Notes under the pieces: model-generated
What the model was told of the DNA's origin: nothing
The model's database searches: none
What the model saw: the letters and a program-made list of their open reading frames with translations, nothing else
Program-made: the position numbers and the translations under genes
In this document: positions 48,362 through 56,096 of the stretch, in pieces
Layout: each line of letters opens with the position of its first letter
Position numbering within the stretch: the first letter of the stretch is position 1
Assembly (NCBI GenBank): GCA_964589365.1
Contig: CAZPTQ010000002.1
Location: 1 to 64,000 of the forward strand
Reading direction: 5' to 3'
DNA length: 64,000 nt
Source of the DNA: M3007 sp964589365
GTDB lineage: Bacteria; Bacteroidota; Bacteroidia; Chitinophagales; Saprospiraceae

Positions 48362-50986
48362 CTAGTTGCCTCCTCGCTTCTCCTCCTCAGCTTCCTTCTC
48401 CGATTTGTGCCCGAAAATACGGCGAAAAAGACCTTTTTTCTTCTCGCCTTCGGGCTTGTCCTTTTCATCTACGGGGACTTCTCCACCGGGCGTTTCGCCT
48501 GGTTTGAGTCGCTTGGTGTAGACTTGAAGCAATGAATCGCGCAGGGTAGAGTCCTGCCCTACTTCATTTATGAACATCTGGAAAGAATCCGGTGAAATAC
48601 TAATCCAGGGCTGGCAGCCCAACAAATTGAGCACTTCTGGTTTTGGGGTTGGGAATCGCTCTATTAGGAGTTTGCTGAGTTTTTTGTCGCCGGCAATCTT
48701 GTTCCAAAAACCTCCTACAATGGGCAATGCCATAGCCGAGCCTTGTCCTTGTGCCATGTTTCGAAAGCGCACAGCTGGGCTTTCGCCACCCACCCAAGCA
48801 CCCGTGACGAGTTGGGGATTGTAGCAAATAAACCAACCGTCGGAATGATTTTGAGTGGTACCTGTTTTGCCCGCAAAATCGCCGCGTACATAAGCGCGAA
48901 GCCGTGCGCCGGTGCCATGGTCCACCACATTTTGAAGCATTTTGGTCATGGTGGCGGCTTGGTTGATGGTCAGCGCCTCCTCGTATGGGCCGAGTTTGGG
49001 ATTGATTTCCAGTTCTTTTTTATAGTCGTAGATGTCATTGCCGCGGCGGTCAGCAACGCGCAGGACCGTGACAGGTTCAGGGCGTTTCCCTGCATTAGCC
49101 ATCGTTCCATAAACTTTCATCATTTCGTAGAGCGAAGTATTGGCCGCGCCAAGACTGATGCCAAATTCACGGGGCAAAGTAGAAGTAATGCCCATTTTTA
49201 TGGCTAGATCAATGGTCTTTTGGATACCAACCTTCTCGATGATCTGAGCGGTGACGACATTGACGGAGCGAGTGAGTGCCCCTGCCGCAGAATACCAACC
49301 TCCGTAGGTCTCATCGGCATTGTGCGGTTCCCAGTCCAGTATCTTCTTGATTTGGTTGGGGAAATATGTGCAGGGTTTAATCGTGTCTTGCAGCGCGGCA
49401 GCATAAACTATGGGTTTGAATGTGGAGCCAACCTGCCGCTTGGTGAGCGTATGGTCTACTTTGAAATTTTTGAAATGAATGCCTCCCACCCAGGCGCGGA
49501 TGTAGCCGTTGCGATGGTCCATGGCCATAAACCCGCAGTTGAGCATACAGAAATAGTAACGTACCGAATCAATTGGGGTCATGGTGGTATCCATTTCGGA
49601 ACCCCCGTTTTGCCAAGTAAAAATGGTCATGCGTGTCGGCGTTTCAAAAGACTTTCGGGCATCTTCATCGCTTTTACCCGCTTCCTTGAGTGACTCCCAG
49701 CGACTGCTGTTTTCTACCTGTTTGTCAATCCACTTATCATCGCCCCAGGGTTTTTCCTGCTTATAGTTTTTCCAGTGTTGGTCAAATTGTTTTTGCAGCT
49801 TTTGCATATGTGCTTGCACCGATTCCTCAGCGAACTGTTGCATTTTGGAGTTGAGCGTGGTGTAAATTTTGAGCCCGTCGGTATACAGGTTGTAGGGTTT
49901 TCCGTCAGCGTTTCGGAGGTCTTTCAATATCTTGGGCATCACATCGGTGCGGAGGTGCTCGCGGAAGTAGGTACCCGTGCCTTCATTGTTGCTGTCCACA
50001 TTGTGGCGTTTTGCACCCACTGGTTTTTTGCTCAACTCGTCGTATTCTGCTTGGGTAAGGTGGCCGTTATTCACCATCTGTCTCAGTACTACATTGCGGC
50101 GTTTTTTGGCGTATTCAGGATTTCGTAGTGGGTTGTACAAGGTGGTGCCTTTGAGCATCCCTACGAGCGTGGAGGCTTGATCCACGGTGAGGTCGTTGGG
50201 CTTTTTGCCAAAAAATTGTCGGGAAGCAACATTGATACCAAATGAGTTCTCCCCAAAGGGCACCGTATTCAAATAAAGGCTCAGCAACTGAGGTTTGGAG
50301 TAGACCCTTTCAAGGCGGACGGAAATAAAATTTTCTCGTATCTTATTGATTATCATGCTCACTCCAGGAACATAATAGTTCTTTCTTGGATAGAGGTTTT
50401 TGGCCAATTGTTGGCTTAGGGTCGAGCCGCCGCCGCGATGCCGTTGACCTGTAAGCAGGCCGAAACCTACCCGCATATAACTCATAATGTCAATGCCGCT
50501 GTGCTCCAAAAAACGCTTGTCTTCTGTTGCAATGAGGGCATTTATTATGAATGGGGATACATTTTCGAGTGAAATGGACGTCCGGTTTTCAAAAAAATAC
50601 TTCCCGATCAATACACTGTCGGCAGTATAAATTTCTGTAGAATTCGCCGATTCGATTTCCCGAAGTTCAGAAGTGGAAGGCAGCCGCCCAAAAAGGCCAA
50701 TCCACACGCCTAAAATTAATAGCAAAATGGCATACAGCCCCCAACGAGCAAAAGTGCCGAGCCATCCCAGGGTAAAACCCATCTTTGGGTAACGCTCCCG
50801 GAAACCTGCCCAACGTGTGCGCACTGGCGCAGTGAGGCTGGCCCAGATGTTGGCAACCGGCTGCAAGAAAGTCCAAATAGGTGCTGTAAGTCGAGCCCAC
50901 GCGATGCGCACAGGGCTTGTTTTATCAAGAACCCAAGAGAAGGCGTTTTGGATTATTTTGATCAAGGTCTGGAAAAATTCGAGCAT
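48362..50986 (-). CDS. Class A penicillin-binding protein (PBP1A)
   Basis: This 874-residue bifunctional enzyme polymerises and crosslinks peptidoglycan. An unusual N-terminal region of about 85 residues precedes the single TM helix (LYAILLLILGVWIGLF). Glycosyltransferase motifs: EDKRFLEHSGID (catalytic Glu), GGGSTLSQQLAKNL and KIRENFISVRLE. Transpeptidase motifs: the nucleophile in GSTFKPIVYAAAL (SxxK), SVN in TRSVNVVTAQII and KTGTTQNHSDGW. The C-terminus is charged (KPEGEKKKGLFRRIFGHK). All catalytic residues are present. It is monocistronic, between the RsbW-like gene and a 412-base divergent gap. Confidence 0.94.
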   Translation of the reverse strand: MLEFFQTLIKIIQNAFSWVLDKTSPVRIAWARLTAPIWTFLQPVANIWASLTAPVRTRWAGFRERYPKMGFTLGWLGTFARWGLYAILLLILGVWIGLFGRLPSTSELREIESANSTEIYTADSVLIGKYFFENRTSISLENVSPFIINALIATEDKRFLEHSGIDIMSYMRVGFGLLTGQRHRGGGSTLSQQLAKNLYPRKNYYVPGVSMIINKIRENFISVRLERVYSKPQLLSLYLNTVPFGENSFGINVASRQFFGKKPNDLTVDQASTLVGMLKGTTLYNPLRNPEYAKKRRNVVLRQMVNNGHLTQAEYDELSKKPVGAKRHNVDSNNEGTGTYFREHLRTDVMPKILKDLRNADGKPYNLYTDGLKIYTTLNSKMQQFAEESVQAHMQKLQKQFDQHWKNYKQEKPWGDDKWIDKQVENSSRWESLKEAGKSDEDARKSFETPTRMTIFTWQNGGSEMDTTMTPIDSVRYYFCMLNCGFMAMDHRNGYIRAWVGGIHFKNFKVDHTLTKRQVGSTFKPIVYAAALQDTIKPCTYFPNQIKKILDWEPHNADETYGGWYSAAGALTRSVNVVTAQIIEKVGIQKTIDLAIKMGITSTLPREFGISLGAANTSLYEMMKVYGTMANAGKRPEPVTVLRVADRRGNDIYDYKKELEINPKLGPYEEALTINQAATMTKMLQNVVDHGTGARLRAYVRGDFAGKTGTTQNHSDGWFICYNPQLVTGAWVGGESPAVRFRNMAQGQGSAMALPIVGGFWNKIAGDKKLSKLLIERFPTPKPEVLNLLGCQPWISISPDSFQMFINEVGQDSTLRDSLLQVYTKRLKPGETPGGEVPVDEKDKPEGEKKKGLFRRIFGHKSEKEAEEEKRGGN

Positions 50987-51398
50987 GGTGTTGTCCCAAA
51001 AAGTGCGCGAAGGTAAGAAAGGTCGTGGAAACGATTTTCACGAACGAGTAGTGTGCAAACTTTTACAGCAGTTCTAAATTTGACTGTCTTTGACCCTGTC
51101 TTGCTGACTGACTCAGATTTTTCGGGGCTGTTTACGCAGCATTGGCGCGCGCTTGAATGGAAACATCTTGGCTCCAACGACAATAACAACTGTAAACCAA
51201 TCAGATATGCTGCAATTGAAACTTTTCAGCATCAAAATTGAATAAATACAAAACAAATAGTTTTATATTTGCCTTTCAATGGAAACTGCCGGGAAGCCAT
51301 GACTTTTTTATTATGCTACCCAATGAACACATACAAAAGCAAGCAATCTCTAATTTTATAACTTTTTAACAAGGAATTCAACAGACAAAACCAACATC
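50987..51398. other. 412-base divergent intergenic region
   Basis: The gap between PBP1A and the first SRPBCC gene contains a candidate promoter at 51264. ORFs in it are short and composition-like noise. No hairpins or repeats are visible. Confidence 0.4.
51264..51271 (+). promoter_or_regulatory. Candidate -7 box for the SRPBCC cluster
   Basis: TATATTTG fits TAnnTTTG. A TTG at 51238-51240 lies 23 bases upstream, slightly longer than typical. It would start a transcript about 120 bases before 51399. Confidence 0.4.
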
Positions 51399-51797
51399 AT
51401 GGTAGAAGTAATCGTCTACGCTCCGGTAGATAAAGTATGGGCCATCTATACTTCGCCCGAACACATCTTGCAATGGAACAACGCGTCAGAGGATTGGCAC
51501 ACCACTTAAGCTACCAACGATTTGAAACCTGGTGGTAAATTCAATTCCTACATGGCAGCCAAAGATGGTAGTATGGGCTTTGATTTTTGGGGGATATACG
51601 ATGCGGTTAAGACACACCAAAAAATAGCCTATACGATGGGCGACGGACGTAAAGCGGAAGTGCATTTTACCAGCCATGGAGACAAAACAAAAGTGGTTGT
51701 GACATTTGAAGCCGAGACAGAAAACTCCATTGAACTGCAGCAAGGTGGTTGGCAGGCCATTTTGAACAATTTTAAAGCCCACGTGGAATCACAGTAG
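51399..51797 (+). pseudogene. SRPBCC/AHA1-family gene with a premature stop
   Basis: The frame from ATG 51399 reads MVEVIVYAPVDKVWAIYTSP, then EHILQWNNASEDWHTT, and meets TAA at 51507-51509 (codon 37). It continues in the same frame without other damage as ATNDLKPGGKFNSYMAAKDG, then FDFWGIYDAV and GGWQAILNNFKAHVE to the TAG at 51795-51797. The whole is a standard AHA1-type START-like (SRPBCC) domain of 133 codons. A single change restores it, so this looks like a recent nonsense mutation, or a sequencing error. A restart within the frame (TTG at 51522) could give only a domain fragment. Confidence 0.72.
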
Positions 51798-51834
51798 GGT
51801 TGAATTAACCATTCAACTTCTAAATTTTTAAGCG

Positions 51835-53133
51835 ATGAAAAAACTTACATTTTCAACCCAAATCAGCGCACCCAAAGAACGGGTCTGGAACATACTCTGG
51901 GGTGACCTGAGCTACCCAAGCTGGACGAGCGTATTCAGCGAAGGCTCCCGCGCAGAACCGGACTGGAAAGAAGGCAGCAAAATCCTTTTTCTTGACGGCA
52001 AAGGATCGGGTATGGTAAGCAAAATCGCCCGATCAATTCCCAATGAATTCATGTCTTTTGAACATCTCGGAGAGATCAAAGACGGTGTGGAAGACTACCT
52101 CTCCGCCGAGGCGAAAGGCTGGTCGGGTGCTCATGAAAACTATACGCTTCGGGAAAAAGATGGTGGCACGGAACTGGCAGTCGAATTGGATATAGACGAT
52201 TCCTTCGGCGATATGTTCTTGGAAGTATTCCCAAAAGCCCTGCAAAAAGTGAAAGAATTGGCCGAAGCGCAAAAAATCACTCCCTTTATCTGGTTTGACC
52301 AACAGGCAGAAGAGGCCGTAAATTTGTACACCTCCATTTTCCCCAATTCGGAAATCACGAGCATGGCCAAATTGCCGAATGGCTCTTTGATGACTGCAGG
52401 TTTTCAACTTTGCGTAGAAAATTTTGTGGCTTTGAACGGAGGCCCTATGTTTAAACTCAACCCTTCGATCTCCTTTTTTGTCGTCTGCGAAACCGAGGCC
52501 GAGCTTGACAACGCTTGGCAAAAACTCTTGGAAGGCGGCTCGGTGATGATGCCCCTCGACCGATATCCTTGGGCCGAAAAGTATGGTTGGCTGCAAGACC
52601 CTTACGGGCTTACCTGGCAACTGTCGTTGGGCAAATTGAGTGACGTGGGGCAAAAATTCACCCCAACCCTCCTGTTCGTGGGCGAGCAGCACGGACGGGC
52701 GGAAGAGGCCTTGAACCTGTACTGTTCCATCTTCAAAAATGCCAAAACGGATGGCATCATGCGCTACGGCGAGAACGACCCTAGCGGTACGGCGGGCACG
52801 GTACAGCACGCGCAATTCGGTCTCGACGGTCAGAAATTCATGGTCATGGACAACAACGGGGAGCATGCGTTCCAATTCAATGAAGCCTTATCTTTTGTCA
52901 TCAATTGTGACACACAGCAAGAAATTGATTATTACTGGGATGCATTGACCGCTGATGGAGGAGTTGAGAGCATGTGTGGCTGGTTGAAAGACAAATTTGG
53001 GGTATCCTGGCAAGTAGTGCCGCCGATTTTGAGCAAATTATTGAGCGACCCTGATCCTGCTAAATCCCAACGGGTCATGCAGGCTATGTGCCAAATGAAA
53101 AAACTGGACATTGCCGGTTTGAGCCAGGCATAA
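51835..53133 (+). CDS. Three-domain SRPBCC-VOC-VOC fusion protein
   Basis: This protein has 432 residues. Residues 1-140 form an SRPBCC/START-like domain (FSTQISAPKERVWNILWGD, then YTLREKDGGTELAVELDI). About 148-280 is a PhnB-like VOC domain (ITPFIWFDQQAEEAVNLYTS, WLQDPYGLTWQLS). About 290-418 is a second VOC domain (FTPTLLFVGEQHGRAEEALN, then KDKFGVSWQVVPPI). These VOC domains resemble 3-demethylubiquinone methyltransferase-like proteins that lack methyltransferase residues. The three are usually separate genes in Bacteroidota that sit together; here they are one protein. The ligand is unknown. It lies 37 bases after the SRPBCC pseudogene. Confidence 0.8.
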   Translation: MKKLTFSTQISAPKERVWNILWGDLSYPSWTSVFSEGSRAEPDWKEGSKILFLDGKGSGMVSKIARSIPNEFMSFEHLGEIKDGVEDYLSAEAKGWSGAHENYTLREKDGGTELAVELDIDDSFGDMFLEVFPKALQKVKELAEAQKITPFIWFDQQAEEAVNLYTSIFPNSEITSMAKLPNGSLMTAGFQLCVENFVALNGGPMFKLNPSISFFVVCETEAELDNAWQKLLEGGSVMMPLDRYPWAEKYGWLQDPYGLTWQLSLGKLSDVGQKFTPTLLFVGEQHGRAEEALNLYCSIFKNAKTDGIMRYGENDPSGTAGTVQHAQFGLDGQKFMVMDNNGEHAFQFNEALSFVINCDTQQEIDYYWDALTADGGVESMCGWLKDKFGVSWQVVPPILSKLLSDPDPAKSQRVMQAMCQMKKLDIAGLSQA

Positions 53134-53166
53134 AATCATTCACATCTAAAACAAAATTGATTAAAA

Positions 53167-53703
53167 ATGAAAATTCTGAAAAAAATCCTCCTCGCGCTGG
53201 GCATCCTCATAGCCATTCCCCTTATCGTCGCTTTGTTCATGTCAAGAGACTACAAAGCAGAACGTGAAATCACGATCAACAAGCCCAAACAAGAAGTCTT
53301 CGATTATGTCAAGTACCTGAAAAACCAGAATAACTACAGCACCTGGAACATGATGGACCCAAAAATGAAACAGAGCTACCGCGGCACCGATGGGACTGTG
53401 GGGTTTGTATCCGCTTGGGAAAGCGATATGATGGGCAATGGTGAGCAGGAAATTAAAAAGATCACCGAAGGAGAAAGGATTGACGCAGAACTGCGTTTCA
53501 AGGGTATGTTTTCTTCGACTTCACCTGCTTTCATGACCACCGAAGCCGTAAACGATTCGGTGACAAAAGTAAAAATGGCTATGAGCGGCAATATGGCTTA
53601 TCCCTTGAACTTCATGCAGGTGTTTATGAGTATGGAGGAAATGATCGGGACGGAATACGAAAAGTCATTGATGAACCTCAAAGGGATTCTTGAAAAACAA
53701 TAA
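53167..53703 (+). CDS. SRPBCC family protein with N-terminal membrane anchor
   Basis: A 178-residue protein with one N-terminal hydrophobic helix (ILLALGILIAIPLIVALF) that anchors or exports it. A polyketide cyclase/START-like SRPBCC domain follows (YKAEREITINKPKQEVFDYVKY is split here as REITINKPKQEVFDYV; VSAWESDMMGNGEQEIKKI). The family binds hydrophobic ligands; the ligand is unknown. It lies 33 bases after the SRPBCC-VOC fusion gene on the same strand, so the genes probably form one operon that includes the DUF1801 gene. Confidence 0.78.
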   Translation: MKILKKILLALGILIAIPLIVALFMSRDYKAEREITINKPKQEVFDYVKYLKNQNNYSTWNMMDPKMKQSYRGTDGTVGFVSAWESDMMGNGEQEIKKITEGERIDAELRFKGMFSSTSPAFMTTEAVNDSVTKVKMAMSGNMAYPLNFMQVFMSMEEMIGTEYEKSLMNLKGILEKQ

Positions 53704-53712
53704 AAATACACC

Positions 53713-53811
53713 ATGAAAAAACTTGTTCTTTTTATGCACATCTCCCTCGATGGTATCAAATCGTTCAAAATTCAAAATGTATGGAATCTCCAAATCGCTC
53801 AAAAAAGTTGA
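53713..53811 (+). pseudogene. 5' remnant of a RibD/dihydrofolate reductase-type gene
   Basis: The ATG at 53713 gives MKKLVLFMHISLDGIKSF, the N-terminal strand and SLDG motif of RibD C-terminal/DHFR-like proteins, which are normally about 180-200 residues. After 15 residues the similarity ends, the frame stops at 53811, and the start of the DUF1801 gene (53781) already lies inside it. This looks like a deletion joining two genes. Confidence 0.5.
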
Positions 53812-54179
53812 CGGATGAGGAATTGGTGCAAGTTTACATGACAAAACTCGAGCACCCGCTCAAACCGGAAATAGAAGCCTTGCGCGGTATCATCAAAGGT
53901 GCCAGCCCTAATATTTCGGAACGTATCAAATGGAATGCCCCGAGCTACTACTACAAGGAGGACATTGTGACCTTTGGGCCGCCAGCCCGGAAATCAGACG
54001 AGATATTGCTGGTTTTTCATTATCCAGGTGTCGTAAAAATCAGCGCTGCGATTTTGGAAGGGAATTACAAAGACCGACGATTGGCTATTTTCAAAAACAT
54101 AGCCGAAATTGAAGCGAAGCGTGAAGAATTAACGAGCATTTTGAACACGATCATCGGTGAAATTGATGGCGAAGGATGA
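53781..54179 (+). CDS. DUF1801 family protein
   Basis: The 132-residue protein has the DUF1801 pattern: KKLTDEELVQVYMTKLEHPL, GASPNISERIKWNAPSYYYK and VVKISAAILEGNYKDRRLAIF. The IKWNAPSYYYK segment is the most diagnostic. Family members are of unknown function and often sit near SRPBCC and VOC genes, as here. Its start lies within the remnant of a deleted RibD-like gene, and 14 bases of it overlap that frame. It is last in the SRPBCC/VOC cluster. Confidence 0.78.
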   Translation: MESPNRSKKLTDEELVQVYMTKLEHPLKPEIEALRGIIKGASPNISERIKWNAPSYYYKEDIVTFGPPARKSDEILLVFHYPGVVKISAAILEGNYKDRRLAIFKNIAEIEAKREELTSILNTIIGEIDGEG

Positions 54180-54287
54180 AAAACGACAAAAAAATCGCCG
54201 GAGCGACTATTACATCTCTTCGGCGAGGTCTTCACGCTTAGCGTGGAAAAGTTGGAAATAAGTTTAGGTGGGAAAACCGTGGTGGTG

Positions 54288-54527
54288 TCACTCTTTATTT
54301 TCGTGCATCCTACTTCGAATGCGCTGAATAAGTGCCGGGGAGGCTTTTTCGCGCGACAGGTTTGCTTTGAGCAAGGAGCGCAGTGATTCCACATCGGGAG
54401 ATTCTGGTTTTCGGGGCGCCGGTTTTTCGGCGAATACTTTGTGCTCAAAAAGTGCTGAATCTTCCGGGCCACTGACCCGGGGCTTGTCGCTGGCGGGTAT
54501 GCCAGTTTCATTGCGTGCGTTTTTCAT
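54288..54527 (-). CDS. Small protein downstream of the ECF sigma gene
   Basis: This frame codes for 79 residues: MKNARNETGIPASDKPRVSG, then a charged middle, then LRSLLKANLSREKASPALIQ and a basic end (RSRMHENKE). The C-terminal segment resembles the short cytosolic helix that begins many Bacteroidota anti-sigma proteins, but there is no membrane helix or zinc motif, so this is not a full anti-sigma factor. The start codon overlaps a TGA of the frame before it (ATGA, 54524-54527). That suggests translational coupling, though the upstream frame appears damaged. A link to the sigma factor is inferred from position. Confidence 0.45.
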   Translation of the reverse strand: MKNARNETGIPASDKPRVSGPEDSALFEHKVFAEKPAPRKPESPDVESLRSLLKANLSREKASPALIQRIRSRMHENKE

Positions 54528-54696
54528 GCTGACGTGAATTTGTGCCGGTGTTCTGTCACTTGGATTGCTGCCTCCATATCTGCCTTTGCCAACAACGCCG
54601 GGTATCCCATATTGCCTGCTGCGGCTGCCAACCGCGCTAAGACATATTGATATGGGCGACCAATTTATCGCGGACGCTGAGACGAGGTTCAAGCAT
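54524..54696 (-). pseudogene. Frameshifted short ORF coupled to the 54288 gene
   Basis: In one frame, from ATG at 54696, the sequence reads MLEPRLSVRDKLVAHI. Another frame continues QYVLARLAAAAGNMGYPALL and AKADMEAAIQVTEHRHKF, and ends at the TGA (54524-54526) that overlaps the next ATG. Both halves are helix-like and coding in style, so a frameshift near 54635 is likely. No family is recognised. Confidence 0.3.
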
Positions 54697-54808
54697 GGAA
54701 GGAAGCAGGCAATAGTAGCCTGCTGACCTGTGGAAGAACGCTGACGAGTGAATAACATAGTGATGACGTTTTTATTTGTTGTTGAGATTGTTGAGGTGTT
54801 TATGCGAA

Positions 54809-54860
54809 AAAAGGGTTTGCCGCGGGCAGTTTCTAAAACTGCTTTCGGGCAAACCCTTTT
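54809..54860 (-). terminator. Terminator of the ECF sigma gene
   Basis: AAAAGGGTTTGCC (54809-54821) pairs with GGCAAACCCTTTT (54848-54860); inside, GCAGTTT (54826-54832) pairs with AAACTGC (54836-54842). It starts 4 bases beyond the sigma stop. An A-run on the plus strand gives the T-run for the minus strand. Confidence 0.8.
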
Positions 54861-54863
54861 ATT

Positions 54864-55457
54864 TTACGCTGCGCTGGGAGCATCTTCGTCTGTGCCTACG
54901 GTGCCCTCGTTGTCTTGCACGTTATAGCCTTTTGAGCGTCCGTACATTTCTAGTTTTTTCGCCAAAACATTGCGGGCGCGGTGCAGACGCGAACGGACTG
55001 TTCCGATCGGGATGTCCAAAATGGCCGCGATTTCTTCGTAAGTGAAATCTTCGAGGTCAAGGAGTACTACCGTACGGAAGTTGGGCGAAAGGGCATTGAC
55101 CGCCAACATCACCTCATCGCCCATGCGGTCGTTGCGCGGAGCCTCAGCGACGGGTAAAATACGCACCGTTGGGTCTTCAATATCGCGGGTGCGGGGTTGG
55201 GTCTTCCGGCTGCGCCACTCATTGATGAAAGCGTTGCGGCAGATTCGGAACAGCCATGCTTTGGCGTTCGTCTCAGCGGTGTAGCGCTCGATAAAGCGCC
55301 ATGCCTTCATAAAGGTCTCTTGTGCGAGGTCCTCAGCCTGAGTCTTGTCGCCAGTTAGGCGATAGGAGAACGCATAGACCGCATCAAGCAGTGGAACGAA
55401 TTCCTGCTCGAATACTTGACTTTGCGCGCTGTTTGCCTTGTAGGTTAAGGTAGCCAT
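54864..55457 (-). CDS. ECF-family RNA polymerase sigma factor
   Basis: The protein has 197 residues. Region 2 (about residues 24-90) has AFSYRLTGDKTQAEDLAQET and FMKAWRFIERY, typical for ECF group sigma factors. Region 4 (about 120-185) has LSPNFRTVVLLDLEDFTYEE, then IAAILDIPIGTVRSRLHRAR, the helix-turn-helix that reads the -35 element. The acidic C-terminal tail (NEGTVGTDEDAPSAA) is an extra. The signal and regulon are unknown. It is followed by a terminator and the small gene at 54288, so an anti-sigma gene of normal size is not seen. Confidence 0.9.
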   Translation of the reverse strand: MATLTYKANSAQSQVFEQEFVPLLDAVYAFSYRLTGDKTQAEDLAQETFMKAWRFIERYTAETNAKAWLFRICRNAFINEWRSRKTQPRTRDIEDPTVRILPVAEAPRNDRMGDEVMLAVNALSPNFRTVVLLDLEDFTYEEIAAILDIPIGTVRSRLHRARNVLAKKLEMYGRSKGYNVQDNEGTVGTDEDAPSAA

Positions 55458-55577
55458 AGAGTTTTGGTTTTAGTTATTCGGAACTACAAAGGTCGCCGAT
55501 AGGCGCACACAACACAAGGGGGGGAGGCGTGAGTTCCCGTAGGCGAACATTTTTTTAAAAAAACAACTATTTAATGC

Positions 55578-56048
55578 TCAAACCGTGCCTCGATTCCTTG
55601 TGCGCCAAATAGAAAGCATCATGCGAATGGCAAAAGCAGGCGCAGCAATTGCACTTCCAACGCCGAAAAAGAGCATTTCGCCCCAAATATATTCCTCAAT
55701 GGCTGGCTGTTGAGCAGGTGGAAGATGCCCTGTGAGCGGTTCCCACGTTTGTTCTTCGATGAAACCTAAAAACTCATTGATCCTTTCAATCAACCAAAAT
55801 GTTAGCGGAAACATGAGGAGCATCAGCACGATTTTTAACTCTTGTTGTCTGCTGATAAAAGTGTGCTTGAGCAGAAAAATATATCGGGTCAGTGTAAGGA
55901 GCACCACTACAAACAGCACATTTGTCCATTCAAACGGCCATACGTACATCGCCTTTTGGATGGGTTGCAATACAACCCAAACGACGATGGCTGTGATGAC
56001 CCACCAAAGCAATTCGAGTATGATTTTCAAGGTGTTGGATTTGTTCAT
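55578..56048 (-). CDS. Four-helix membrane protein, unknown family
   Basis: 156 residues, with hydrophobic helices at about 8-27 (LELLWWVITAIVVWVVLQPI), 36-58 (WTNVLFVVVLLTLTRYIFLL), 73-92 (IVLMLLMFPLTFWLIERI) and 122-142 (MLFFGVGSAIAAPAFAIRM). There are no known motifs. The start at 56048 is preferred because an upstream ATG adds polar residues from inside the symporter spacer. It is 49 bases downstream of a solute:sodium symporter on the same strand; it may be an accessory subunit, but that is not shown. Confidence 0.6.
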   Translation of the reverse strand: MNKSNTLKIILELLWWVITAIVVWVVLQPIQKAMYVWPFEWTNVLFVVVLLTLTRYIFLLKHTFISRQQELKIVLMLLMFPLTFWLIERINEFLGFIEEQTWEPLTGHLPPAQQPAIEEYIWGEMLFFGVGSAIAAPAFAIRMMLSIWRTRNRGTV

Positions 56049-56096
56049 GCTGTTCGTTTTATTTGTATGCGGCATTGAAAACAACTTTTTTTAGGC

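Noticed and set aside
51507..51509. TAA in the SRPBCC gene as a recoded codon
   Set aside because: Other genes here use TAA as a normal stop, and nothing nearby suggests recoding. A nonsense mutation is simpler.
52033..52875. 280-residue minus-strand open frame
   Set aside because: It lies antisense to the SRPBCC-VOC-VOC gene, which is clearly coding.
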